Made by a program: the position numbers and the translations under genes. A stretch of 64,000 nucleotides of DNA from Streptacidiphilus jeojiense (GTDB lineage: Bacteria; Actinomycetota; Actinomycetes; Streptomycetales; Streptomycetaceae), in contig NZ_JOEH01000010.1 of NCBI RefSeq assembly GCF_000719095.1, positions 124,001 to 188,000 on the forward strand, in the 5' to 3' direction. Within the stretch, counting starts at the first letter, position 1; each line of letters opens with the position of its first letter. Positions 42,702-50,246 of the stretch are shown piece by piece. The notes beneath the pieces are model-generated. The model did no database searches. It was not told the DNA's origin and saw nothing but the letters and a program-made list of their open reading frames with translations.

Positions 42702-43721
42702 TCAGGGGGCGGCGGTGAACTTCTGCGCCAGCTCGTCGGCGGTCATTCGGCCGGAGACCTCGTGGTACGGCAGGGTCCACGTCCAGCCGTTCGCGGCGTC
42801 CGTGGCACGGACGACCTTTCGACCGACCCCGTTGTGGATGTGAGGGATGGTCACCGACTTCGGGTTGACCCGCAGCACCTCGTACCAGGTGCCCCCGTAG
42901 CGGGCGTACTCACCGCGCTTGAAGTCCTGCGGCGCCCATACCTTGAAGCCGTTCGCCTCGGCCTGGGCGATGACCTCCTCCCAGTAGGTGATTTCCTCGG
43001 TCAGCTCGTCGTGCCGGATGGTCAGCTCGGCGGAGACCTCGGGGTTGGTGGGGTCGAGGCGGTACCCCTTGGCGGACTGCCCGTGCTGCCACTTCTCGAC
43101 GGCGCGCAGGTCGGCCCGCAGCTTGTCGAGACGGCGGAGGGTGCGGCCGGGGTTGGTGCGGTGCCGCTCGTAGGCTTCCGCTGCCTGCTGCCGGCCGGAC
43201 CAGTAACCGGCGCGCTTGGACTCGGCGAAGCTGGTCCGAGCAGCGGTGTCCATGCGCTCCTGGTCGCGGCGTGCGCGGCGCTCGGAGTGGTGGCCCACCA
43301 GGATGGGCTGCCCGAACGGGATGCCCTCCGCGATCCGCCCGACCCGCGCCCAGGCAGCATCCGATCGAGTGGAAGCGTTGTCCGCGTATCCGGCGAAGCG
43401 CTCGGCTCGGTCCTCGGCCCGTTCCACCCGTTCCTGCTCGGCGTCCGCGAAGGTTCGGCGGTCGGCCTCCCGAATAGTCACGGTGACGGTGAAGCCTGCG
43501 GCGCGCAACCGCTCGGCCAGTGCCTCCAGCATGGTCTTCAAGGCGCGCTTGTCCCGGCTGTTCGGGAGGTACCAGCAGCCGAGAGTGCGGGAGTGGCGCG
43601 CGGGCTGGGTGTAGCCACTGGAGTAGTCGCGGGTCTTGAGTACCTCTGCGGCGCCGTCGCCCTTGCTCGTGCCGTGGATCAGGGTCCCGTCACTGCGGGT
43701 GTGGATGATCTCGATGGTCAT
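42702..43721 (-). CDS. DUF3560 protein
   Basis: 339 residues from ATG at 43721 (GAAAGAC before it). The block RAGYWSGRQQAAEAYERHRTNPGRTLRRLDKLRADL is the DUF3560 signature, preceded by an Asp/Glu/Arg-rich coiled coil (READRRTFADAEQERVERAEDRAERFAGYA). The C-terminal part is beta-rich. The family is widespread on plasmids with ArdC-type genes; no activity is known to me. It is headed by leader module A; the leader ATG at 43964 is in frame and would add 81 residues. Confidence 0.8.
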   Translation of the reverse strand: MTIEIIHTRSDGTLIHGTSKGDGAAEVLKTRDYSSGYTQPARHSRTLGCWYLPNSRDKRALKTMLEALAERLRAAGFTVTVTIREADRRTFADAEQERVERAEDRAERFAGYADNASTRSDAAWARVGRIAEGIPFGQPILVGHHSERRARRDQERMDTAARTSFAESKRAGYWSGRQQAAEAYERHRTNPGRTLRRLDKLRADLRAVEKWQHGQSAKGYRLDPTNPEVSAELTIRHDELTEEITYWEEVIAQAEANGFKVWAPQDFKRGEYARYGGTWYEVLRVNPKSVTIPHIHNGVGRKVVRATDAANGWTWTLPYHEVSGRMTADELAQKFTAAP

Positions 43722-43736
43722 TGGTGGTGTCTTTCG

Positions 43737-43998
43737 TGGTGAGAGTGTTGTTCTTCCGGCCGTAGGTCGGAGGTCCGCTTGCCAACGGCGGGCAGCCACC
43801 CAGCGCGGGACGCGAGGGACGAGTGGCCCGCGCGCCGACGCGCGCCAGCGCGGCGGCATAGGCAGCCGCGCCCCCGCGGGGCGCGTCCGCTTCCGGGGCC
43901 GGCGAGATCCCGCTGCGGCCTTCGGGAGGTGTCGGCGGAGGGGTTGCCCTCCCTCCGCCGACATACATAATTAAACCAGGTTTCTCGCTATGAAGCAA
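43737..43998 (-). promoter_or_regulatory. Promoter-operator-leader module A (DUF3560 gene)
   Basis: Reading leftward: -35 TTGCTT at 43998-43993, 17-bp spacer, -10 TTTAAT at 43975-43970, palindrome AAACC-T-GGTTT at 43983-43973, leader ATG at 43964. A perfect 13-bp hairpin with loop AGGGCAAC follows (43963-43930), and CTCTCACCA at 43745-43737, 15 bases before the gene's ATG. The leader is the longest of the set (about 240 bases). Confidence 0.7.
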
Positions 43999-44848
43999 GA
44001 GCCCCGATCAGTTCGCGGGCCTCGGCCGTCACGGCGGCTTCGATGATCCGCCCGGCCTCGACGGCGCGAACGGCGGCGTCGTAGATCGGGGGCTTCTTGC
44101 CGTCCGTGATGATGCCCGCCAGCGGCGGCATGGCGGCGGGGCCGGGAGCGATGCCGAGCATGAGAGCTGCCACATGGGCGGCGGACGCCACTTCGGCTTC
44201 GTGCTGGCCGGGGGCGATGCACTCGGCGGCGGGGATGCGCCTCCACGCGTGGCCGTAGAGCATGATCAGAACAGCATTCTCCGGCGTCTCCTGTGCGAAG
44301 TTGAAGCCGCCGGACGTCTCGGGGTCCTCCGCGTACTTCCGGCGGTACTGGGTGACCAGCACATCGCGCAGCACCTCGGCCGGGAAGTGGTCGCGGGCGG
44401 GCGGGGCCCAGGGGTCGCCGTCGGTCTGGGAGAGGTCGAAAACGGGTCCGGCCTTGAAGCCGGACACCCGCTGCGGAGCGGACCCGGCAGGGGCGTCGGC
44501 CGGGGCCGGCTGGGCCTCGGTGGTGCCGCCCTCGGCGGTGCTGGCGTCGGTACGGCGCTTGATGGGGGTCCAGATCCGAATGGAGCGCGAACCCTTGGCG
44601 GGCCCCCGGCCGACCTTGCGCCAGTCGGCCACCGCCTTGACGCAGGTGGCCTGCGGGCACTGGGCGGCGATGGCGATGGCGTTGCCCGTACTGCGGTCGG
44701 GCAGGGCGGCGGCGGTGCGCATGACGGCGGTCCAGAACTGCGGGTCGGTGGTCATGGCGGCGTAGGCGCGGTCCATGATCGACTCCAGCTCGGCGCGCAT
44801 CTGGGCACCGTAGGCGGCGCGCTCCTCGGGGGTCATCGTGCGGGCCAT
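43988..44848 (-). CDS. ArdC-N-like anti-restriction protein
   Basis: 286 residues from ATG with AAGGAG 8 bases upstream. Residues ~35-80 (STGNAIAIAAQCPQATCVKAVADWRKVGRGPAKGSRSIRIWTP) match the ArdC N-terminal domain, which binds single-stranded DNA and protects incoming DNA. The C-terminal zinc-metallopeptidase domain with HEXXH typical of full ArdC is missing; the rest is helical with a QYRRKYAEDPETSGGFNFAQ block. Its start is headed by module B, whose leader ATG is in another frame. Confidence 0.8.
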   Translation of the reverse strand: MARTMTPEERAAYGAQMRAELESIMDRAYAAMTTDPQFWTAVMRTAAALPDRSTGNAIAIAAQCPQATCVKAVADWRKVGRGPAKGSRSIRIWTPIKRRTDASTAEGGTTEAQPAPADAPAGSAPQRVSGFKAGPVFDLSQTDGDPWAPPARDHFPAEVLRDVLVTQYRRKYAEDPETSGGFNFAQETPENAVLIMLYGHAWRRIPAAECIAPGQHEAEVASAAHVAALMLGIAPGPAAMPPLAGIITDGKKPPIYDAAVRAVEAGRIIEAAVTAEARELIGALAS

Positions 44849-44861
44849 TGCAGTCTCCTTC

Positions 44862-44964
44862 TGGTGAGAGGCGGGCGGGGCCGAGTGGCCCCGCCGCATT
44901 GGAAGGGGCGTTGCCCTCCCCTTCCGACATCACTAATTAAACCAGGTTTCTAAGCGGCGTGCAA
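44862..44964 (-). promoter_or_regulatory. Promoter-operator-leader module B (ArdC-like gene)
   Basis: -35 TTGCAC at 44964-44959, 17 bp, -10 TTTAAT at 44941-44936. Palindrome AAACCTGGTTT at 44949-44939; leader ATG at 44930. Hairpin with 8-bp stem GGAAGGGG / CCCCTTCC and loop AGGGCAACG (44925-44901). CTCTCACCA at 44870-44862, 13 bases before the start. The -35 lies inside the end of the upstream gene. Confidence 0.75.
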
Positions 44965-46197
44965 CTCCTTGGTTCCGACCGTGGCGGACTGGCGCTCGGT
45001 GAGTCGGCAACGGGTCAGCACGGTCTGCGTGACGTCGCCGTAGGTGCTGTGATCCTTCACGGTGCCGGTCAGTTCGATGGTCTCGCCCTTCTCCGGGGCA
45101 GCAGCAGCGCTGCTGAACCAGACATAGACGTTGCCCGCCTCGTCCTGGAACTTGATCAGTCGGCGGCGCTGGGCGTGGTACCCGTAGTGGCGCTCCTCCA
45201 GTTCCACCACACCGGTCACCGTGGCCGCGACAGTGACGCGCTCTCCCTTGGTGCCCTGGGCGGTGGAGTTGCGGGCGGCGTGGTCGGCCTTGGCCTTCTC
45301 CTGGTCGCGGTGCCATCCCGCGATGGCGGACACGAGCGTCGGGAGGTGGCGGGGATCGACGGTCTGCCCCTTGGCCAACTGCCCGATCTTGTGTCGGTAG
45401 TCGTTTGCGGTGCCGTACCCCTGGTCGGCCCACTGCCTGACGGCGGCGGCGGTCGAGCGGGCCTCAGCGTCGGCGTCTATCGACGCCCGCCACTCAGCGG
45501 AGACATTCCGGCCGAAGAAGTAGTGGTCAACGGCGGTGGCCGTGGGGAGGACACGCCTCCACTCCTCGCTACGGCTGCAGTAGCGGCCCTCGGCCGCGAC
45601 AACAGCGGCGGTCACCCTGAGCACCTCGTCAACCGGGACCCGGAGATCGGCCGGAAAGCCGTCGCTGTCCTTCTCGTCCCAATCGGAGTCCTTCAGCGCG
45701 CTGAGCCGCCACAGCGCAGTGAGCCCCTTGATCGGGAGTCCGGTGTACGGCTCCACGCACGTGGTGCCCAACTGGCGGAACTCCCCGCCGTCGTGCCGAG
45801 CAAGGTAGGTCGCGGTGCGGTGGCGGCCCACCCGACACCCATGGCAGAGGTTCTCAACCGCCGGGTACTCGTGGACGGCGGCGGCGTCCCGGTCAGACAG
45901 TCCGGGGAACAGGCTGGTGATCGTCTCCCCCTCGGCGTCATGGTCCAGCCGGGCCAGCACGGTCCAGCCCTGGTGACGGGGGATGGTCCCCCGAAGGGTC
46001 ACGGTGATGGTGGGGCGCTGCCCGATCAGCCTTCCGTCGCGGGGCTCGTGGTAGTCCGCGAGGAAGGGCGCGGTGACCTCCATCGCGTACGCCTCCAACC
46101 CGTGCAGGGCTGCGCGGGTGTTGGTGGCCTCGACCAGTTGCCGGACTCGGCCGGCTGCACTGGCGGGGACGGTGAACGAGAGGTTGGCACTGCTCAT
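44950..46197 (-). CDS. Zinc-finger plus OB-like plasmid protein
   Basis: 415 residues from ATG at 46197 (GAAAGAC upstream). Around residues 112-150 there is ENLCHGCRVGRHRTATYL...LGTTCVEPYTG, a Cys/His cluster likely to bind zinc. The last ~100 residues have an OB-fold-like pattern of strands (RVTVAATVTGVVELEERHYG...YVWFSS...GETIELTGTVKDH). This combination suggests nucleic-acid binding. Similar proteins occur on actinobacterial plasmids and phages without a known role. It is headed by module C; the in-frame leader ATG would add 31 residues. Confidence 0.7.
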   Translation of the reverse strand: MSSANLSFTVPASAAGRVRQLVEATNTRAALHGLEAYAMEVTAPFLADYHEPRDGRLIGQRPTITVTLRGTIPRHQGWTVLARLDHDAEGETITSLFPGLSDRDAAAVHEYPAVENLCHGCRVGRHRTATYLARHDGGEFRQLGTTCVEPYTGLPIKGLTALWRLSALKDSDWDEKDSDGFPADLRVPVDEVLRVTAAVVAAEGRYCSRSEEWRRVLPTATAVDHYFFGRNVSAEWRASIDADAEARSTAAAVRQWADQGYGTANDYRHKIGQLAKGQTVDPRHLPTLVSAIAGWHRDQEKAKADHAARNSTAQGTKGERVTVAATVTGVVELEERHYGYHAQRRRLIKFQDEAGNVYVWFSSAAAAPEKGETIELTGTVKDHSTYGDVTQTVLTRCRLTERQSATVGTKELHAA

Positions 46198-46213
46198 GGG
46201 TGCGGGTCTTTCC

Positions 46214-46324
46214 TGGTGAGAGGGACTGCCGGGCCGGTCGGCCCGGCAGTGGGGATGTCGGTCGGGGGGTTGCCCTCCCCCTTCCGGCATCACTAATTAA
46301 ACCAGGTTTCTAGCGGAGAGGCAA
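46214..46324 (-). promoter_or_regulatory. Promoter-operator-leader module C
   Basis: -35 TTGCCT at 46324-46319, 17 bp, -10 TTTAAT at 46301-46296. Palindrome at 46309-46299; leader ATG at 46290. Hairpin with at least 5 G-C pairs and loop AGGGCAA (46281-46265). CTCTCACCA at 46222-46214, 16 bases before the start of the zinc-finger gene. The TAA of the upstream 138-residue gene lies in the -10 box. Confidence 0.75.
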
Positions 46325-46713
46325 ACATCCCTGCCGGGGATTTCCAGTGCCGCGCGGTCCCGCAGGAAGGCGGCGAACAGGGCGGCGGCGTAGCTGTCGG
46401 TGGTGCCGTAGGTGCGGCGGCAGTCGAGGGCCCCGACGCGCTGGCGGCGGTGGTAGACCGGGAACGGCTGGCCGGGGGCAGGGATGGCCAGCGCGAACAG
46501 TCCGCGCGGGGTGTCCACCCGCAGCAGCACGGCGGCGGCTTCGGCGTCGTAGGCGGTGGACCAGTGGGCGGGGGTGACGCCGAACTCCGCCAGTCCCGAC
46601 GCGATGGCGCGGGCCTGCATGGTGTCGGCGGCAACGGCGGGGGCGGGCTGGGCTTCGGCTCGGAAGCAGCCGCACACCTGCTCTGCGGTCTCGGTCGGGG
46701 CACTGCGGGGCAC
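46297..46713 (-). CDS. Hypothetical protein
   Basis: 138 residues from GTG at 46713 with GGAG 5 bases upstream. Alpha/beta with LLRVDTPRGLFALAIPAPGQPFPVYHRRQRV and an N-terminal CGC. Its last codons (RNLV-stop) are encoded by the conserved operator of module C. It follows the ParB-like gene through a G/C-rich hairpin. No family recognised. Confidence 0.65.
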   Translation of the reverse strand: MPRSAPTETAEQVCGCFRAEAQPAPAVAADTMQARAIASGLAEFGVTPAHWSTAYDAEAAAVLLRVDTPRGLFALAIPAPGQPFPVYHRRQRVGALDCRRTYGTTDSYAAALFAAFLRDRAALEIPGRDVCLSARNLV

Positions 46714-46732
46714 TGGGGCTCCTCGGAGGGTG

Positions 46733-46763
46733 GCCGGGGGCGGGCGGGGCTCCCGCCCCCGGC
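46733..46763. repeat. Intergenic GCCGGGGGC hairpin, copy 2
   Basis: A 12-bp perfect stem (GCCGGGGGCGGG / mirror) with a 7-base loop between the ParB-like gene and the 138-residue gene. It probably attenuates transcription or shields the upstream mRNA end. Confidence 0.65.
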
Positions 46764-46777
46764 GCGGGCTGTGATTG

Positions 46778-48532
46778 CTACTCGGCGGCTTCGGCGTCGT
46801 CGCCCTGGTCGTCCTGGTCGTCTTCGCCCTGGTCGCCCTCGGCGTCCTCGGCCTGCTGGCCTGCGGAGAGGGCCGGGCGGGCGCTCGGGTCGTAGTCCGT
46901 GTTCTCCTTGACGGCCCGTTCAATGGCGGTGGGCGTGTACCCCAGACCCTCAAGTACTGCGATCCATCGGCCGGTTGGCGTGCGGATGTCGTTGCAGCGC
47001 ATCCCGTCGGTGCGCCACGCGTACCGGCCTGCGCCGCGTTCGCGCACGGCCGCGATAGCGGCGAACTGGAGCTGCGTAGCGCGCTTGGGGTCCTTGCTCA
47101 GGTGCTGCGTGTAGCCGCTCCGGCTCGCCGCTTGGGCCTTGGTCAGCCCCAGCAGTCCCGCGAGGATCTCACCGGTGTTGTGGGCGTTCAGGCTGCCCCC
47201 GACGTCCCACGTCCCATCGACAAGGGCTGTGGTGACGTGCGCGGCCAGCGCTGCGGCGGTCTCCTTGGACAGCGTGCGCCGCTTGACCATGTCGCTGATC
47301 CACTGCCTGCGGCGGGTCTCGGCGGCGTCCCAGTGCAGGTTTCCCAGCTTCACGCCAGCGCGGGCCTCCTTCTCCGCTTCCTGGTCGGCGCTGCTGGCGG
47401 CCTTACCGTTGGATGCTCCCGGCTCGGCGTGGCCGTACAGCGTGGGGGAGGTGCAGTAGGGCTTCAGCTCCTTGTCGTCCTGGCTCTCCAGAACCCAGAC
47501 CTGACCCTTGCAGTCGGCGTGCTCCTCGGCGGTGATCCGGCCACCCTCGGGCGTCCTGAGTCGCCATACCGGGGTTGCCCGGTCGGACAGTTCGGCCATC
47601 ACTCGGATCTGCTGGCCGGACCTCTCCAGTTCAGCGCGGTGCGCCTCGCCCTGCATACGCTTGTCGCGGCGGGTTCGCTGAACAGTGATCGCCCATTCAA
47701 CGTCCTCGTCGTCGGCGTTCCAGCCTTCGGCGGCCGAGGTGATCGCTTCAAGGGCCTCGGGGTCGTCGGCGAACTCGCCCAGAGCGGCCAGCTGGTCGAA
47801 CGTCCATGCGTAGATGCTGGACTCCAGCGTCTTCTTCACGGACTCGTCCGTACGGGACTTCACGACAGCCTTGACGTCCTTGTGTCGGACGCCTGCGGCC
47901 GTGGCGATCTTCCCCACGGTCGCCCCTGCCTCGGCTGCGCTGAACATGGCGGCCATGGTCTCGGTCTGGGTGAGCCCCTTCCGGTGCTGGGCACTGGTGA
48001 TCATGCCAAGGATCTGCCCGGCCTCGTCCTGGTCCTCATCCCACTCGTAGGGCAGGTGGGTGAGCCCGGCCAGCGGCGCGGCGAATAGACGGCGGTTGCC
48101 GTCGTTGACCTGGATACCGCCGCCCTCAACCCGCTGAATCTTGATCAGGTCGCGGCACCCGAACTCCTGGAGCGACGGGACAAGATCGTCCACGTCAAGG
48201 TCTTCGCGGACGTTCTTCGGGTGGGGGGTGAGCGCCTCGATCCGGATCACCGGGCGCGGGGTGAAGGGGACCGACTCCAGCCCCAGCAGCACAGCGGCGG
48301 CCAGCCGCTGGAATCCGTCGATGATCTGCGGGGCATCGTCGCTGCTGCGGACGATGTAGAGCGGCTCGGTGACGCCCTCGGCCTCGACCCCCGCCAGCAG
48401 CCCGGCAGAGGGCACAGTGGTGCGGTCGTTGCCGGGGTGTGCCAGCAGGTCGTCCACGGCGATGGTCGGCCACGCGGCGGGCACGGCCTCCGAGCCGGCC
48501 TGGGTGGCGTCAGCCTCAACGGTGGTGGTCAT
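46778..48532 (-). CDS. ParB-like protein with duplicated N-terminal domain
   Basis: 584 residues from ATG at 48532 (AAGGAAGAG upstream). Two ParB/Spo0J-type N-terminal units stand in tandem: ~20-95 (IAVDDLLAHPGN...IIDGFQRLAAAVLLG) and ~95-175 (ALTPHPKNVRED...VNDGNRRLFAAPLAG). A HTH region (GLTQTETMAAMFSAAEAGATVGKIATAAGVRHKDVKAVVKS) follows. The C-terminal ~200 residues are helical and end in an acidic DQ/DD/EE tail. In the second unit the GERR-type box is DGNRR, near the CTPase motif. No parA gene is seen, which favours a KorB-like regulatory role over partition. Leader module D precedes it. Confidence 0.8.
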   Translation of the reverse strand: MTTTVEADATQAGSEAVPAAWPTIAVDDLLAHPGNDRTTVPSAGLLAGVEAEGVTEPLYIVRSSDDAPQIIDGFQRLAAAVLLGLESVPFTPRPVIRIEALTPHPKNVREDLDVDDLVPSLQEFGCRDLIKIQRVEGGGIQVNDGNRRLFAAPLAGLTHLPYEWDEDQDEAGQILGMITSAQHRKGLTQTETMAAMFSAAEAGATVGKIATAAGVRHKDVKAVVKSRTDESVKKTLESSIYAWTFDQLAALGEFADDPEALEAITSAAEGWNADDEDVEWAITVQRTRRDKRMQGEAHRAELERSGQQIRVMAELSDRATPVWRLRTPEGGRITAEEHADCKGQVWVLESQDDKELKPYCTSPTLYGHAEPGASNGKAASSADQEAEKEARAGVKLGNLHWDAAETRRRQWISDMVKRRTLSKETAAALAAHVTTALVDGTWDVGGSLNAHNTGEILAGLLGLTKAQAASRSGYTQHLSKDPKRATQLQFAAIAAVRERGAGRYAWRTDGMRCNDIRTPTGRWIAVLEGLGYTPTAIERAVKENTDYDPSARPALSAGQQAEDAEGDQGEDDQDDQGDDAEAAE

Positions 48533-48546
48533 GGTCTCTTCCTTAC

Positions 48547-48659
48547 TGGTGAGAGGGGCCGCCGGGCCGATTGACCCGGCGGCGGTGGAGTGTCGGTCGG
48601 AGGGTTGCCCTCCCCCTTCCGACATGCTTAATTAAACCAGGTTTTCAGTGCGCAGAACA
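48547..48659 (-). promoter_or_regulatory. Promoter-operator-leader module D (ParB-like gene)
   Basis: -35 position holds TGTTCT (48659-48654), the weakest of the set, then 17 bp and -10 TTTAAT at 48636-48631. Palindrome AAACCTGGTTT at 48644-48634; leader ATG at 48625. Hairpin with outer stem GTCGG/CCGAC and inner GGAGGG/CCCTCC (48623-48592). CTCTCACCA at 48555-48547, 14 bases before the ATG of the ParB-like gene. Confidence 0.7.
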
Positions 48660-49090
48660 GTCGCTTCGACGTGATCCACGCCACATTTAGCCAGTTCAGC
48701 GGCCTGTCGGAACGCTGCGGCGGCGTCCTCGGCGGTCCTGCCGGGCTCGTCCCCCCAGATCCACAGCACGCTGCGGCGGAGTCCGTACTCGGTCATTTGG
48801 AGCTGCTCCCACCGCTCCGGCCTGATGGGGACGCCGTTGACATGGTCGGAGACGGTCGTCAGAGCTCGGACAATGGCGACTTGGAAGGCGTCCCACTCGT
48901 CAGGCTCCGGACGGAAGCGGTTGGGGCGCACGGTGCGCACGCCGATCTCGAACGCGTGCAGCGGAGTGCAGGGGGCGACGTCGCCCATCTGCTCCGGCCT
49001 CCACAGGTGCCCTTCCCCCTGGTAAAGGCCAACGCGCTGGATGTGGTCGGCGGCGGCGGCGAGCATACGGGCGGCGGGGTTCTGGATCAT
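48632..49090 (-). CDS. DUF6197-like protein (copy 2)
   Basis: 152 residues from ATG at 49090 with AGGAGG about 8 bases upstream. AAADHIQRVGLYQGEGHLW at the N-terminus and the helix SVLWIWGDEPGRTAEDAAAAFRQAAEL near the end resemble the paralogue at 41591. The last residues (ENLV-stop) are encoded in the operator of module D. It follows the DUF2786 gene through a hairpin. Function unknown. Confidence 0.7.
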   Translation of the reverse strand: MIQNPAARMLAAAADHIQRVGLYQGEGHLWRPEQMGDVAPCTPLHAFEIGVRTVRPNRFRPEPDEWDAFQVAIVRALTTVSDHVNGVPIRPERWEQLQMTEYGLRRSVLWIWGDEPGRTAEDAAAAFRQAAELAKCGVDHVEATVLRTENLV

Positions 49091-49112
49091 GGCTTGTGTC
49101 CTCCTGGGATGG

Positions 49113-49139
49113 CCGGGGGCGGCGGACCGCCGCCCCCGG
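49113..49139. repeat. Intergenic GCCGGGGGC hairpin, copy 3
   Basis: A 13-bp perfect stem (CCGGGGGCGGCGG / mirror) around a single A, between the DUF2786 gene and the DUF6197-like gene. Confidence 0.65.
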
Positions 49140-49155
49140 TACTGCTGGCGGTGAA

Positions 49156-49893
49156 TCAGGAGCCGATGGCTCCGGCACTGCTGCGGCCGATGCGGCGGCC
49201 TCCGATGTCGGCGCGGCCCCCAGCGGCCCAACCGTCGCCGTAGCCGGTGCCGCGCATGGTCGTCCTCCGACCCTTACGGGCGTTCGGATAGGCGGCGGTG
49301 TACCGGTTCTCCACAGCGGTCCTGCGGTCGGCGAGCACCAGGGCGGAGCTGCGGCCGGTGGTCGTGGTCTCGTTCTTGGCCTCCTCCTGGGCTCCCTTCT
49401 CCGCCTCGTCCATCCGGCCACCAACGCGGCTGACGAACCCCAGCAGCCAGCTACGACGCCACGCGCGGGGGCTCTGGCCGTAGGGGACGTGCTGAGCCGC
49501 GAGGCTGCCAGTCATCTGGAGTAGGAGGGAGGTGTAAAGAAGTTCCACGCGCTCAAGGTCGGACCGGTGGCCGAAGATGTGGACTCGGCGGGCGGGGCCG
49601 TTCCCCGCCGGGCCAAGGTGGATCAGCTTGCACCCCAGCGCCAGGGAAATGCGGTTGATCAGCTGGACCCGCTCCATGGCCCACGGCGCGTCGATGACGA
49701 TCTGACGGTCGGTCGGCTCATCCTTGGTCTTCGCTTCGGCCTCCACCATGGCCTGCTCGATCCCGTACTTGGCCATCAGCGCGAACGCCTTCTGCCTGCA
49801 CTGCTCTGCCTCGGCCTCCGGGGTGGTCGGGTGCTCTGCGCGGGCGAGAAGCGCTCGGATGGTGGCCAGCTTGGGATTCTCATTGCCGTTCAC
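49156..49893 (-). CDS. DUF2786 protein
   Basis: 245 residues from GTG at 49893 (CGGAAGG upstream); the leader ATG at 49953 is in frame and would add 20 residues. N-terminal KLATIRALLARAEHPTTPEAEAEQCRQKAFALMAKYGIEQAM is the DUF2786 signature. The middle (INRISLALGCKLIHLG...VHIFGHRSDLERVELLYTSLLLQM) is like the associated DUF7168-type region. The C-terminus is basic and Gly/Arg-rich (KGRRTTMRGTGYGDGW). The family is common on phages and plasmids of actinomycetes with no firm activity known to me. First gene of the block at the right. Confidence 0.85.
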   Translation of the reverse strand: MNGNENPKLATIRALLARAEHPTTPEAEAEQCRQKAFALMAKYGIEQAMVEAEAKTKDEPTDRQIVIDAPWAMERVQLINRISLALGCKLIHLGPAGNGPARRVHIFGHRSDLERVELLYTSLLLQMTGSLAAQHVPYGQSPRAWRRSWLLGFVSRVGGRMDEAEKGAQEEAKNETTTTGRSSALVLADRRTAVENRYTAAYPNARKGRRTTMRGTGYGDGWAAGGRADIGGRRIGRSSAGAIGS

Positions 49894-49907
49894 GTGGTGC
49901 CTTCCGT

Positions 49908-49987
49908 TGGTGAGAGGTGGTGCCTTCCGGGGGTTGCCCTCCCCTTCCGACATCTCTAATTAAACCAGGTTTCTAGACTCGGCGCAA
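49908..49987 (-). promoter_or_regulatory. Promoter-operator-leader module E (DUF2786 gene)
   Basis: -35 TTGCGC at 49987-49982, 17 bp, -10 TTTAAT at 49964-49959. Palindrome at 49972-49962; leader ATG at 49953. Short G/C hairpin with loop AGGGCAA (49944-49930, at least 4 pairs). CTCTCACCA at 49916-49908, 14 bases before the GTG. This is the shortest copy and has no gene end overlapping it, so it shows the module in isolation. Confidence 0.75.
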
Positions 49988-50246
49988 CTCCTGAGCTGGC
50001 CTTTTTCGCATGACGGAGGGTCAGATACCGGCGGCCCCCGGCCACAGCGGACCCCGGCGGGGGTTCCCTCCTCGGTCGGACGGCTCTGCCTGGCGTGCCG
50101 TGGTGCAGGGGTGGAAGGTGGAGCGCCCGGAAGCCGCGAAGTCCGGAGGAACGTAGGACTTCGTGGACCCGGACGTACGACCTTCTGCCCCTGTGGCGCG
50201 GTGCGCTCTGCTGGGTCGGCCGATCGAGGAGGGAGCCCCCGCCCCT

